A stretch of DNA of 19,530 nucleotides from an uncultured Porphyromonadaceae bacterium. GTDB taxonomy: Bacteria; Bacteroidota; Bacteroidia; Bacteroidales; Muribaculaceae. The stretch is from NCBI GenBank assembly GCA_900555715.1, contig USMC01000049.1, positions 1-19,530 of the forward strand, in the 5' to 3' direction. Position numbers and translations under genes: made by a program. This document shows, in pieces, positions 5,343 to 15,730 of this stretch. The notes beneath the pieces were generated by a model, which saw nothing but the letters and a program-made list of their open reading frames with translations, was not told the DNA's origin and did not search any database. Numbering within the stretch: the first letter of the stretch is position 1; each line of letters opens with the position of its first letter.

Positions 5343-6740
5343 CTAACGCGGGTGCAGTTTTTCGTAATATTCCATAAGGGAGGGATAGTGCGCCAGTTTC
5401 AACTTTTCCGTTGATATGGCTCGCGTCAATATGGGACTATGGACAGTGCGCCAATAACCCTTTCGGGTATTTGCCCACTGCCATGCCTGCCATTTGGCTA
5501 TGCCACAGCGTTGCAGGTTCTTGAAGCGTGTCCGCACTCGTTTCCAGCATTTCCATATGCACATGCGTATGCGACTGCGCAACCATTCATCTGTTTCTTT
5601 CAGAAAGTTGCGCATCTCGGCAAGCCGAAAGTAGTTCACCCACCCTCGGATTGCATAGGTCTGTTTCTCCTTGCGCTTCTCGTTGCCCCAGCCGTTACTG
5701 CGTGAGGTCAGCTCTTTAAGCTTTGCTCTGAGCTTGGCTTTGGTCTTCGGATGAACGAACAAGCGAGCCTTTCCCCTTCACATGTTGAATGAGTAGCCGA
5801 GGAACTTTTGGCCATGAACACTGCCGACGTGTGTCTTCTCGCGGTTCACCTTGAGGAAGAGTTTACCTTCTATGAACTTCGTGATGCTTTCACACACTCT
5901 TTCGGCGGCTCTCGGGCTTTTGCAGAAGATGACGCAGTCATCGGCATAACGCACGAACGGAAGCCCGCGCCTTTCAAGCTCGCGGTCAAGCTCCGTCAGC
6001 ATTATGTTGCTCAGTATCGGGCTCAGAGGTCCGCCCTGCGGCACTCCCTCTGTGGTGTCCTCATACTTGTGTCCGACCATGACCCCTGCGTTGAGATATT
6101 TGTGTATCAGTGATATGACCCTGCCGTCTTTGATGGTCTCGCCAAGCAATTGTATCAGTTTGCTGTGGCTGACCGTGTCGAAAAACTTTTCAAGGTCAAG
6201 GTCTACGCAGTATTTATAGCCGTCATTGATGATTTCCTGCGCTTTCCGCACAGCCTGCTGTGCGCTCCGTCTCGGGCGGAAGCCGTAGCTTGCATCCGAG
6301 AACTTCGGCTCGTACATCAGGCTCAGAACCTGGGCTATGGATTGCTGGATGACGCGGTCTACCACGGTGGGGATGCCGAGATGTCGCGTCTTTCCTCCAT
6401 CTTTGGGTATCTCTACCCTCCTTACCGGATTGGGGCGGTAGCGTCCCACAAGCAGACTTTCTGTCAGTTCATCCTTGTGTTCACGCAGGTACGGAAGCAG
6501 TTGGTCTACCTCCATTCTGTCGATTCCACCGCTCCCCTTGTTGGCCTTGACTTGTCTGTACGCTCTGTTGAGGTTGTCGGGAGTGAGGATGTATTCCAAC
6601 ATCCTGTCTGACGATAGTTGCACTTCTACGAGTTCGTCTCCAGCTATCCCAATCAAAATAGGCGCTCCCTCATACCTTTCGCGTTCCGCGCTATTCCTCT
6701 GAGGGCAGCTTTCCATTGTTTTCTGCTTTTCTCCTTTCAT
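5343..6740 (-). pseudogene. ltrA: group II intron reverse transcriptase/maturase, interrupted by in-frame TGA
   Basis: The reading frame spans 466 codons in one phase, but a TGA at 5778-5780 splits it into a 320-aa N-terminal part and about 145 further codons. The N-terminal part has all core RT blocks: NKGSGGIDRMEVDQL (67-81), IPKDGGKTRHLGIPTVVDRV (111-130), CVDLDLEKFF (178-187), GVPQGGPLSPILSN (232-245), YADD (265-268) and QKFLGYSF (311-318). The second part holds the thumb/maturase region and ends without a recognisable HNH endonuclease domain, as in class C proteins. The TGA falls in a linker, just after FLGYSFNM and before RGKARLFVHPKTKAK. There is no frameshift. The lesion probably inactivates maturase function unless it is read through. 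Very similar active introns could supply maturase in trans. Confidence 0.8.
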
Positions 6741-7154
6741 CGGGTAAATAAAGTTTTGCTCGTTTGGTTAGGTTTTGCCCTTCACCGACGCCCACGAGCT
6801 TTAAGGCCTCGGCTACTATGGCTTCTGCTGACTTCTGTGGGTTCGTTGTTACTGCTTGCCTTGCGGCTCGCCCCACAGATATCCCCGATTAAGAACATAA
6901 TCTTTCCATCTTATACCCCCTTGATTTACTCGCGTCAGTCCGGATAGCTATCGGGCTTCGGTTTGTCTAGCAACCTTACCCCTGACTTTGAGCCTTGTAT
7001 CAAGTTTCTGTGCGTGGAGCCAGACTTTTGCCTACGGCTTCCTTCAGATTCGGCCTCGCGACCGACACCCTTGCTTTCGGCTATGCGCTTCCCGCTATCG
7101 GGGCGCGCTCGGGACTTCCACCCGGTAGATTATGCCCATGTCGGGCGAACATTT

Positions 7155-7192
7155 AAGAGCGACAACTGAGTAAAATCTCGATTGTCGCTCTT
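7155..7192 (-). terminator. stem-loop after the integrase gene; 5' exon of the intron
   Basis: AAGAGCGACAA (7155-7165) pairs perfectly over 11 bp with TTGTCGCTCTT (7182-7192), with a few extra loop-proximal pairs. It starts 15 nt after the integrase stop (7208) and ends 4 nt before the intron start. As a terminator for int it lacks a U-run because the intron follows immediately. On the plus strand it is followed by TTTCATTT, so before intron insertion it may have served the converging HTH operon as well. Confidence 0.6.
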
Positions 7193-7207
7193 TCATTTAG
7201 CGCTGGG

Positions 7208-8527
7208 TCATTTCGTCTTTTTAGGTCGTCCGCGCTTAGGCTGTGGCGGACGCTCAAATGTTGTCGGCTTCTCCGGCAACGGTTTGATGTCAACTTTCAG
7301 GCTATCGAACTTGTCTCTCATGCGGCCCATATCCTCGGATACAGTCTGGTCAAGCATGGTCGCGTAGATTTGGGTGGTGGCAATGTCTTTATGCCCCAGC
7401 ATCTTCAATACCGTTTCGATAGGCACATGATTGTTGAGCGACATTGTGGCGAAGGTATGGCGGGCGATATGTGTCGTCAGGTGCTTCTTTATCTCCGCTT
7501 TGCTTGCTATCTCATCAAGATACGAGTTCATACGCTGGTTTGAGATAACCGGTATGACGGCATCCTTTTCCACAACCCGTGGGTGACTGCGGTATTTCTC
7601 CATCAGTCTGCGCGGTATCTCCAGCATCGGGATTACGCTCATTTCATCCGTTTTCTCGCGGGCCTTGCGTATCCACATCTCGCCCTTGTCATCGGTGACA
7701 ACGTGTTCACGCTTGAGGGTGGAAATGTCTGCGAAAGCCAGCCCGGTAAAGCAGCAGAACACGAAAGTGTCACGCACGAGGTCGAGGCGGGGAAGTTCGC
7801 TGAGGTCAAGCTCTATGATGCGCTGGAGTTCAGCTTCCGTGAGCTTTTCTCGCTTCGGCTTGGTGCGGACATAGCGTTTGCCCACGAATGGATCATCTTC
7901 AATCCATTTGTTTGCGATACCGGTGCGTATAACGCTTTTGAGATAGCGGATATAACGGACGGCGGCGTTGTTGGCGCATCCCTTCTTTATGCGCAGGAAA
8001 TGCTCGAAGTCGTCAACCATTCCGGATGTCAGTTTATTCATCGGAATATCTTTCACATCGTGCTTGTCGATGAGAAATTCCTCCAGATACTTGACGCATC
8101 GCTCCCAGCGCAGGCGCGTACCCTCGCAGATGTCGCCACGCTCGTTGCGGTCCTTTACCTTCTTGTTGAGTTCGCGGAACGCCTCGCAGAGCATCGTCGG
8201 CTTTTGCAGCTTGCCGAGAAATGCCTTTTTCAGAGTGTCGGGATTGACCATCTCATCGCGCATGACGAGCTGGTTGTGGATTTCGCATATCTTGGTACGG
8301 ATGGTATCAAGATAGCGGTTCAGTTCAAGGTCCTTTTTGGTCTTGCCTTTCGACTGACCTTTGGACGCATCCCAGTTGTTGGGAGCTACATACCGGTTGG
8401 TATATACCTCCGCACGCTGCCCATTCATCGTTATTCGCAGCAGAATGGGAAATTCGCCCTCTTTGTTGGGGCGGCTTCTCCTGACCATGAAGTTCAGTGA
8501 GAAGTAGCTCTCGTTGGATAATTTCAT
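7208..8527 (-). CDS. int: tyrosine recombinase/integrase of a Bacteroidetes integrative element
   Basis: The 439-aa protein has an N-terminal arm-binding-like domain (about 1-110: MKLSNESYFSLNFMVRRSRP, then NNWDASKGQSKGKTKK), a core-binding domain (about 110-215) and a catalytic domain (about 225-405). Visible catalytic residues are H353 and R356 (HIARH), H379 (LGHK), nucleophile Y388 (QIYAT) and a candidate beta-strand lysine (K292). The first arginine is absent: TGLAFADI (261-268) has Ala264 at that position, as in a group of Bacteroides integrases (IntDOT also lacks this Arg). The C-terminus ends KRGRPKKTK, an AT-hook-like motif. The start at 8527 is chosen over an ATG at 8695 because a good promoter lies at 8554-8584 and the longer version would translate the repeat cluster. 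It presumably integrates and excises the element with the Xis-like proteins. Confidence 0.88.
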   Translation of the reverse strand: MKLSNESYFSLNFMVRRSRPNKEGEFPILLRITMNGQRAEVYTNRYVAPNNWDASKGQSKGKTKKDLELNRYLDTIRTKICEIHNQLVMRDEMVNPDTLKKAFLGKLQKPTMLCEAFRELNKKVKDRNERGDICEGTRLRWERCVKYLEEFLIDKHDVKDIPMNKLTSGMVDDFEHFLRIKKGCANNAAVRYIRYLKSVIRTGIANKWIEDDPFVGKRYVRTKPKREKLTEAELQRIIELDLSELPRLDLVRDTFVFCCFTGLAFADISTLKREHVVTDDKGEMWIRKAREKTDEMSVIPMLEIPRRLMEKYRSHPRVVEKDAVIPVISNQRMNSYLDEIASKAEIKKHLTTHIARHTFATMSLNNHVPIETVLKMLGHKDIATTQIYATMLDQTVSEDMGRMRDKFDSLKVDIKPLPEKPTTFERPPQPKRGRPKKTK

Positions 8528-8553
8528 TTGACTTGTGGCTTTAATGGTTAAAC

Positions 8554-8584
8554 TAAAGATACAAATTTTTTCTCGGGTACACAA
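8554..8584 (-). promoter_or_regulatory. integrase promoter
   Basis: On the minus strand TTG (8584-8582) is followed after 20 nt by TATCTTTA (8561-8554), one mismatch from TAnnTTTG. Transcription would start near 8547, giving a leader of about 20 nt before the ATG at 8527. The nearest 9-bp repeat copy lies about 40 nt upstream of the -33 box, so occupancy of that site could influence int expression. Confidence 0.6.
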
Positions 8585-8622
8585 ACTGCACATCCGAAGG
8601 ACAAATGAAATATCCGGGTTTG

Positions 8623-8911
8623 CGAGGTGGCAAAACGACCAATTCAACGAATAATGTTGAATTGCCACCTCAAATTGCCACCTTTTGCATAACATTTTTT
8701 AACTATGCCAACAGCTAAAAATGGTGACAAGGGTGCTTATAGTAGGCTTCATAAGCCTGTATCTACTGAACTTCAGGATTGTTCTTTGCCACCTGCAACC
8801 ACCTTTCGAGGTGGAAGACATCCAACGGCTATATCTTTCGTATATCTTTGAAAAATAATGAAATAGAGTCTTTCGAGGTGGCAAAACAAGGTGCAATTTT
8901 TATTGCCACCT
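8623..8911. repeat. cluster of TTGCCACCT repeats, putative integrase arm-type/att sites
   Basis: Six exact copies of the 9-bp motif lie within 290 bp. TTGCCACCT occurs at 8662-8670, 8675-8683, 8786-8794 and 8903-8911; its complement AGGTGGCAA occurs at 8625-8633 and 8876-8884. A palindrome CCACCT-TTCG-AGGTGG sits at 8799-8814. Two copies are parts of a 14-bp direct repeat CGAGGTGGCAAAAC (8623-8636 and 8874-8887), 251 bp apart. The stretch has no credible gene. Clusters of short directly and inversely repeated sites next to int are the usual form of arm-type binding sites of tyrosine integrases. The identity of the binding protein and the crossover position are inference. Confidence 0.7.
8799..8814. 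repeat. palindrome CCACCT-TTCG-AGGTGG
   Basis: This perfect 6-bp inverted repeat with a TTCG loop is built from the shared part of the 9-bp motif. As DNA it is two head-to-head half-motifs; as RNA it would form a stable UUCG-capped hairpin. Confidence 0.6.
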
Positions 8912-8960
8912 TCTTGCACACCCGCAGTTTCAATATTCTGCGCCGATTTGGGATTGCGGT

Positions 8961-8998
8961 AAAAAGAAAAACCTCTGAAAATCAATGATTTTCAGAGG
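8961..8998 (-). terminator. intrinsic terminator of tRNA-Lys
   Basis: CCTCTGAAAATC (8972-8983) and GATTTTCAGAGG (8987-8998) form a perfect 12-bp stem with a 3-nt loop. On the minus strand it is followed by TTTTTCTTTTT (8971-8961). It starts 27 nt after the tRNA 3' end. Confidence 0.85.
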
Positions 8999-9025
8999 AA
9001 TTCGTCGGTCTGATAGACCCTTTAG

Positions 9026-9099
<74 letters not shown>

Positions 9100-9129
9100 T
9101 TTTGTTGCGCTCATTTCTGAATTGCTGTG

Positions 9130-9160
9130 CAAAGTTACGCGCATTTTTTGAATCGTGCAA
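9130..9160 (-). promoter_or_regulatory. promoter of tRNA-Lys
   Basis: On the minus strand TTG (9160-9158), 20 nt, then TAACTTTG (9137-9130) match the Bacteroidetes consensus exactly. The predicted start is near 9123, about 24 nt before the mature tRNA 5' end. Confidence 0.75.
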
Positions 9161-9332
9161 ATTTTTTCGTGACTTTTTAATAAAAAACATTTCTGGTTCT
9201 TTTTTTGCGCATTTCTGGAAGAGGCCTGGCGGGAATGCTTCTTATGGGGCTAAGCGGCTTATGCATCAGTTGAATCTGTGTTTTCAAGCTTATCCTGGGC
9301 GGTGTGCCGCTCCGGAAAGAGATCGTTTTTTT

Positions 9333-9362
9333 TTGAATGTAGTGGAGAAATATGTACCTTTG
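9333..9362 (+). promoter_or_regulatory. promoter of the DMT transporter and downstream operon
   Basis: TTG (9333-9335), 19 nt, then TACCTTTG (9355-9362) match the consensus. The start would be near 9369, leaving a leader of about 15 nt before the ATG at 9385. The genes up to radC follow without large gaps and may all be read from here. Confidence 0.7.
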
Positions 9363-9384
9363 TGGAGCAAAAATATAACAGTGT

Positions 9385-10326
9385 ATGCTTAATCCGGCAT
9401 TTAAAACGAAAGCCACAGGAGCGTCAATGATAGGTCATATCGCAGCGCTGATAGCAGTTGCGATGTGGGGATATTCATTTGTGTCGTCGAAGGTGCTTCT
9501 TGATAATGGTCTTGGTCCGGTTCAGATATATGTGTGCCGTTTCATCCTTGCCTATGTCCTTATTCTGTGTATCTCGCATAAAAGGTTGTGGGCATCGAAT
9601 TTCCGCGAGGAGTGTATGCTGATGCTTTGCGGTGTATGCGCCGGTTCTATTTACTTTATAGCCGAGAATACGGCTCTTGAATATACTCTTACGACAAATG
9701 TTTCACTGCTGACGTCGATGTCGCCTCTGATAACGGCTATTCTTGTCGGACTTATATATAAGAATGAGAAGCTTGGTGTCGGTACGTGGGTAGGTTCTGC
9801 CTTTGCTATTGCCGGTGTTGCCTGTGTGGTGTTCAACAGCAGTTCTTCGCTTGAAGTGCGTCCGCTGGGCGATTTCCTTTCGATAGCTGCGGCGTTCTGC
9901 TGGGCTGCATACTCATTGATTCTCAGGCAGCTGAATGCCTATTATGATGTGTGGTTCATAAGCCGTAAGACTTTTTTCTACGGATTGCTGACGGCGTTGC
10001 CTTTCCTTGTGTTTGAGAACGATTCAGTAAATATTTTTGTCGCTATCCATTCTCCTGAGGTGCTTGGCAATCTGTTGTTCCTCGGTATAGGCGCTTCGAC
10101 GATAGCTTATGTGCTGTGGGCGTTGTCGGTCAAGAATCTCGGAGCTGTCAAGGCGAACAATTATATGTATCTCCAGTCTATCTTTACGCTGATTGTTTCG
10201 GCGATCGTTCTCGGAGAACATGTCAATACGATAGGCTACGTCGGCATAGCGCTCATTATAGGAGGTCTTTGGGCGGGCGATAATATTAATAAGATTCTTG
10301 CAGGCAGAAAGAATCGTAAGCTATGA
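9385..10326 (+). CDS. DMT superfamily (EamA) inner-membrane transporter
   Basis: The 313-aa protein consists almost entirely of hydrophobic helices, about ten, arranged as two EamA repeats (roughly residues 15-150 and 165-305). Characteristic stretches are IAALIAVAMWGYSFVSSKVL near the start, the AENTALEYTLTTNVSLLTSM segment, and GEHVNTIGYVGIALIIGGLW near the end. Members export or import small metabolites, for example amino acids or nucleobase derivatives; the substrate cannot be predicted. An in-frame ATG at 9427 (MIGHIAAL) would remove 14 residues without affecting a helix, but the promoter position is compatible with the ATG at 9385. It ends 6 nt before the DUF4250 gene. Confidence 0.85.
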   Translation: MLNPAFKTKATGASMIGHIAALIAVAMWGYSFVSSKVLLDNGLGPVQIYVCRFILAYVLILCISHKRLWASNFREECMLMLCGVCAGSIYFIAENTALEYTLTTNVSLLTSMSPLITAILVGLIYKNEKLGVGTWVGSAFAIAGVACVVFNSSSSLEVRPLGDFLSIAAAFCWAAYSLILRQLNAYYDVWFISRKTFFYGLLTALPFLVFENDSVNIFVAIHSPEVLGNLLFLGIGASTIAYVLWALSVKNLGAVKANNYMYLQSIFTLIVSAIVLGEHVNTIGYVGIALIIGGLWAGDNINKILAGRKNRKL

Positions 10327-10332
10327 AATGAT

Positions 10333-10512
10333 ATGGCAGATATTCCTACCGAACCGTTTATGCTTCTGAGTTTTGTCAACATGAAGCTGCGTGATGGATA
10401 TGAGTCCCTTGAAGAGTTGTGCGCTTCTCTGGGCATTGATGCTGATGAGCTTGTACGGAAGCTTCATGACGCGGGATTCGACTATGTCCCTGCTATTAAT
10501 CAGTTCAGATGA
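10333..10512 (+). CDS. DUF4250 domain protein (59 aa)
   Basis: This short ORF begins MADIPTEPFMLLSFVNMKLR and continues with YESLEELCASLGIDADELVR and a C-terminal INQFR. That is the pattern of DUF4250, a family of about 60 residues with an HTH-like helical core and a final NQFR-type ending. Its function is unknown. It begins 6 nt after the transporter stop and ends 3 nt before the helicase ATG, so it is part of the same transcript. The predicted compact, charged, cytoplasmic protein could be a small nucleic-acid-binding factor, but nothing in the sequence proves this. Confidence 0.75.
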   Translation: MADIPTEPFMLLSFVNMKLRDGYESLEELCASLGIDADELVRKLHDAGFDYVPAINQFR

Positions 10513-10515
10513 GGC

Positions 10516-12842
<2,327 letters not shown>

Positions 12843-12846
<4 letters not shown>

Positions 12847-13979
12847 AAGCATCCGAACTACCAACCCCGTATTTTATTGTCTACGAGTCGCGACTGCGCA
12901 GAAATCTCGAGCTTATAAGCCATGTGGCACGCGAAAGCGGCGCGCACATCATCATGGCGTTCAAGGCGAATGCCTTGTGGCGCACTTTCGGCATAATAGG
13001 CGAATATTGCCGCGACTGCACCGCCAGCTCGCTCAATGAAATGCGGCTCGGGCGCGAATGTCTCGGCGGGGAGGTCCATACCTATTCTCCGGCGTATACA
13101 GCCGCTAACATCGACGAATTTATCGGAGGAAGCACGCATATAACGTTTAACTCTCTCAGCCAACTCGCCGCTTTCGGGACAAGAGTGAACAGTGCAGGTG
13201 TATCTGTCGGACTCAGGGTAAATCCGATGTGCTCGGTCATTGAAACCGACATCTACAATCCGGCTCTTCCCGGCTCGCGCTTCGGAGTTTCGGCAGACGC
13301 GCTTGAGGAAGCAGGGCTGCCAGATATTGTAGAGGGACTGCATTTCCATGCGTTGTGCGAATCGACGTCGTATGACCTTGAAAAAGTTCTGGGGGCTTTT
13401 GAAGACAAATTCGGCAAATATCTCGACCGCATAAAGTGGGTCAATATGGGCGGCGGTCATCTTATGACACGCGAAGGATACGCCACAGAGCATCTGATTT
13501 CATTGATAAAAGATTTCCGCAAGCGCCATCCTGGTATTGAAGTAATACTTGAACCTGGAAGTGCATTTACGTGGCAGACAGGTGATTTGGTTGCGAAGGT
13601 AGTTGATGTTGTCGAAGACCGCGGCATTACAACCGCCATTCTCGATGCAAGTTTTGCCTGTCACATGCCCGACACACTCGAAATGCCATATCTGCCTGAT
13701 GTCGCCGAATGCGTGCCGAAAGAAAAGTCGGACGGCAAGCAATACCGTCTCGGTGGCAATTCATGCCTCAGCGGAGATTTTAAAGGAGATTACTACTTTG
13801 CGAAGAAACCATCTGTGGGTGATACCATTACGCTTAAAGATATGAACCATTACACGAACGTCAAGACAACGATGTTCAACGGCATCGGTCATCCTGATGT
13901 CGTTCTGGAGCATTCCGACGGCGAGGTGGAGTATCTGCGGAGCTATGACTATCACGACTATAAAAACCGCATGTGCTGA
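12843..13979 (+). CDS. nspC: carboxynorspermidine/carboxyspermidine decarboxylase
   Basis: This 378-aa fold-III PLP decarboxylase has the PLP lysine at K41 (MAFKANAL), a glycine-rich phosphate-binding NMGGGH (201-206), EPGSAF (237-242), CHMPDTLEMP (273-282) and the active-site cysteine region GNSCLSGD (305-312). It catalyses the last step of the aspartate-semialdehyde route to (nor)spermidine, which Bacteroidetes use instead of S-adenosylmethionine-dependent spermidine synthase. The partner dehydrogenase (carboxy(nor)spermidine dehydrogenase) is not in this window. It overlaps pcrA by 4 nt and the glycosyltransferase ATG by 1 nt, so translation is probably coupled; no functional link with pcrA is implied. 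Confidence 0.92.
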
Positions 13980-14980
13980 TGCCTCAGTTTTCAGTGATAG
14001 TGCCGGTCTACAATCGTCCGGCGGAAGTGTCGGATCTGTGCGACAGCCTTCTGAAACAGTCAGTAAAGAATTTCGAGCTTCTGATTGTCGAGGATGGATC
14101 CACAGTGCCGTGTAAGGACGTTGTGGAATCGGCGGCGAAGAAAGGGCTCGACGCGAAATATTTCTACAAAGAAAACGAAGGTCGCTCGATAGCCCGTAAT
14201 TACGGTATTGAACGGGCATGCGGCGACTATTTCATTTTTTTTGATTCCGACTGTGTCATTCCGCCCGATTATTTCAGCATTCTGACAGATGCTTTGGCTG
14301 AGCATCCCTGCGATTGTTTCGGCGGTCCGGACGGAGCACATGAATCGTTCAGCGACACGCAGAAGGCAATCAACTATGCCATGACGTCGTTTCTGACTAC
14401 CGGCGGCATCCGCGGAGGAAAGATACAGCTGGAAAAGTTTGTCCCCCGGACATTCAACATGGGCTACAGCCGTGCGGTATATGACCGTGTCGGCGGTTTC
14501 CGCGAGATGTTTTCGGAAGATATCGACATGAGCACCCGCATCCGGAATGCCGGTTTCTCGGTCGGGCTTATCCGCCCGGCCTATGTATGGCATAAGAGGC
14601 GTGTCGATTTCAAAAAATTTTTTCGGCAGGTGCATGTTTTCGGCATGTCGCGCATAACGCTGAAGCTTCTCTATCCCGGGTCTCTGAAGCTTGTTCATAC
14701 ATTGCCGGCTGTTTTCGTGCTCGGTTGTGTGGCGCTTGTCCTCCTCGGCATTTTTGTCTCGCCATGGTTCCTGATGCCTCTTGCTGTATATTTTCTTGCA
14801 ATTTTCGCGTGCGCTCTTGTCAAGACAAAGTCGCTGAAAGTGGCGTTGCTGTCGGTACCGGCGTCGGCTATCCAGCTGTTCGGCTACGGCACAGGCTTCA
14901 TAAAAGCATGGATTGAAAAGATAGTGCTCGGTCGCGGACGGAATATAGAAGAAGAAATTGAAATGCGCAGGGGAAAATGA
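13979..14980 (+). CDS. family 2 glycosyltransferase with C-terminal membrane segments
   Basis: The 333-aa protein has an N-terminal GT-A domain: FSVIVPVYNRP (4-14), EDGS (38-41), FFDSDC with the metal-binding DSD at 89-91, FNMGYSRAVYDRVGGF (159-174) and the base-region SEDIDMSTRI (179-188). About three hydrophobic segments follow near residues 241-262, 263-281 and 288-305, so it is anchored in the inner membrane with the catalytic domain in the cytoplasm. Acceptor and sugar are unknown; lipid-linked or cell-surface glycan synthesis is likely. The ATG at 13979 is preferred over a GTG at 13973 because it sits in a TGATG stop-start overlap with nspC. It overlaps radC by 4 nt. Confidence 0.85.
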   Translation: MPQFSVIVPVYNRPAEVSDLCDSLLKQSVKNFELLIVEDGSTVPCKDVVESAAKKGLDAKYFYKENEGRSIARNYGIERACGDYFIFFDSDCVIPPDYFSILTDALAEHPCDCFGGPDGAHESFSDTQKAINYAMTSFLTTGGIRGGKIQLEKFVPRTFNMGYSRAVYDRVGGFREMFSEDIDMSTRIRNAGFSVGLIRPAYVWHKRRVDFKKFFRQVHVFGMSRITLKLLYPGSLKLVHTLPAVFVLGCVALVLLGIFVSPWFLMPLAVYFLAIFACALVKTKSLKVALLSVPASAIQLFGYGTGFIKAWIEKIVLGRGRNIEEEIEMRRGK

Positions 14981-15693
14981 CGGAAGATAAAGACAGCCGC
15001 AAACCTAAGAAGATATCGGACATACCCGACGAACTTCGTCCGCGCGAGAAAGCGCTTGCCGACGGCATACGTTCTCTGACGGATGCTGAGCTCATGGCGA
15101 TCATCTTTTCCACGGGTATCAAGGGCAAGAATATTATAGACCTCTGTCAGGAAATACTCGACGACAACGGGCAGCACATATCGCTTGTGGCGAAGATGAA
15201 TGTCCGTGAAATCACAGAACGTTACAGAGGCATAGGTCCTGCCAAGGCGCTGACAATGCTTGCCGCTCTCGAACTCGGGCGTCGTTCGGGTGCCGATTCC
15301 CTGCTTGTGGAGCAAGTAAAAATCACAGATTCGGAATCCGCCTACAGATTCATGAAACCGAAACTCGAAGGACTGTCTCACGAAGAGTTCTGGATTCTGT
15401 TGCTGCGCCAGAACTGCGCTCCGATCAGATGCGTGAAAGTAGGGCAGGGCGGACTGACCGGAACCATGGTAGACGTCAAGGTTGTTCTTCGCGAGGCACT
15501 TCTGGCAAGCTCGCCACGTATAATGCTGTTTCATAATCATCCTTCCGGCAACATGAATCCGAGTCCTCAGGACATCGCGCTCACCAGAAAGATTGCGGAG
15601 GCAGCCGGAATTGTAGACATCAGTGTCCTTGACCATATCATTGTGGGCGACGGGTCGTATTATTCCTTCCACGACCAGGGAAACATCCTCTGA
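14977..15693 (+). CDS. radC: RadC family JAB/MPN-domain protein
   Basis: The 238-aa protein has an N-terminal helix-hairpin-helix part (about 12-100, including LRPREKALADGIRSLTDAEL and YRGIGPAKA) and a C-terminal JAMM metalloprotease-like domain. The latter has E137 and HNHPSGNMNPSPQD with H186, H188 and D199 as metal ligands. The family was once linked to DNA repair but its biochemical role remains unsettled. Length and domain order are those of chromosomal RadC, not the shortened RadC proteins of mobile elements. It starts inside the glycosyltransferase stop codon (ATGA) and is the last gene of the plus-strand run. It converges with recG across a 37-nt gap that shows no clear terminator. 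Confidence 0.9.
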   Translation: MTEDKDSRKPKKISDIPDELRPREKALADGIRSLTDAELMAIIFSTGIKGKNIIDLCQEILDDNGQHISLVAKMNVREITERYRGIGPAKALTMLAALELGRRSGADSLLVEQVKITDSESAYRFMKPKLEGLSHEEFWILLLRQNCAPIRCVKVGQGGLTGTMVDVKVVLREALLASSPRIMLFHNHPSGNMNPSPQDIALTRKIAEAAGIVDISVLDHIIVGDGSYYSFHDQGNIL

Positions 15694-15730
15694 CTTCGGA
15701 GGCGGCAACGGCGATGGCAGAAGAAGGGAC

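Larger units (their letters stand above)
5247..7150 (-). mobile_element. group II intron, about 1.9 kb, class C-like
   Basis: On the minus strand the intron appears to begin at 7150 with GTTCGCCCGACATGGGC, a domain I start with a deviating GTTCG in place of the usual GTGYG. About 410 nt of ribozyme domains precede the RT ORF, including GGGTGGAAGTCCCGAGCGCG. The ORF is followed by domain V (5309-5340) and domain VI (about 5253-5298), ending in TCCTAC near 5247. The 5' exon is a stem-loop (7155-7192) ending 4 nt before the intron, as expected for class C introns, which insert after terminator-like hairpins. The intron occupies the gap between the HTH pair and the integrase gene, pointing the same way as the integrase. 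Ends are estimates by eye, good to a few bases. Confidence 0.75.
1..8914. mobile_element. right-hand portion of an integrated element (ICE/mobilizable-element-like)
   Basis: The stretch combines a tyrosine integrase, three excisionase-like HTH proteins, a DUF4099/DUF3945 protein, an Exc-like topoisomerase relative and a group II intron. It lies beside a tRNA-Lys gene and then ordinary chromosomal housekeeping genes. The gene content resembles the excision and regulation region of Bacteroides conjugative transposons such as CTnDOT (xis2c, xis2d, orf3, exc, int). No relaxase, coupling protein, tra genes or oriT are visible, so the rest must lie to the left if the element is mobile. The right boundary is inferred only to fall between the integrase promoter (8584) and the tRNA (9026); the end given here is the last copy of the repeated 9-bp motif. 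The left end is outside the window. Confidence 0.75.

Noticed and set aside
6691..6876. 61-aa minus-strand ORF upstream of the intron RT
   Set aside because: It lies in the group II ribozyme domains and overlaps the start of the RT frame; no independent support as a gene.
8528..8695. N-terminal extension of the integrase from an ATG at 8695
   Set aside because: It would translate the repeat cluster and the int promoter; the family-like N-terminus begins at 8527 with a well-spaced promoter just upstream.
8699..8988. Short ORFs on both strands across the repeat cluster
   Set aside because: They run through the 9-bp repeats, or into the tRNA terminator, and show no protein-like features; some depend on non-ATG starts.
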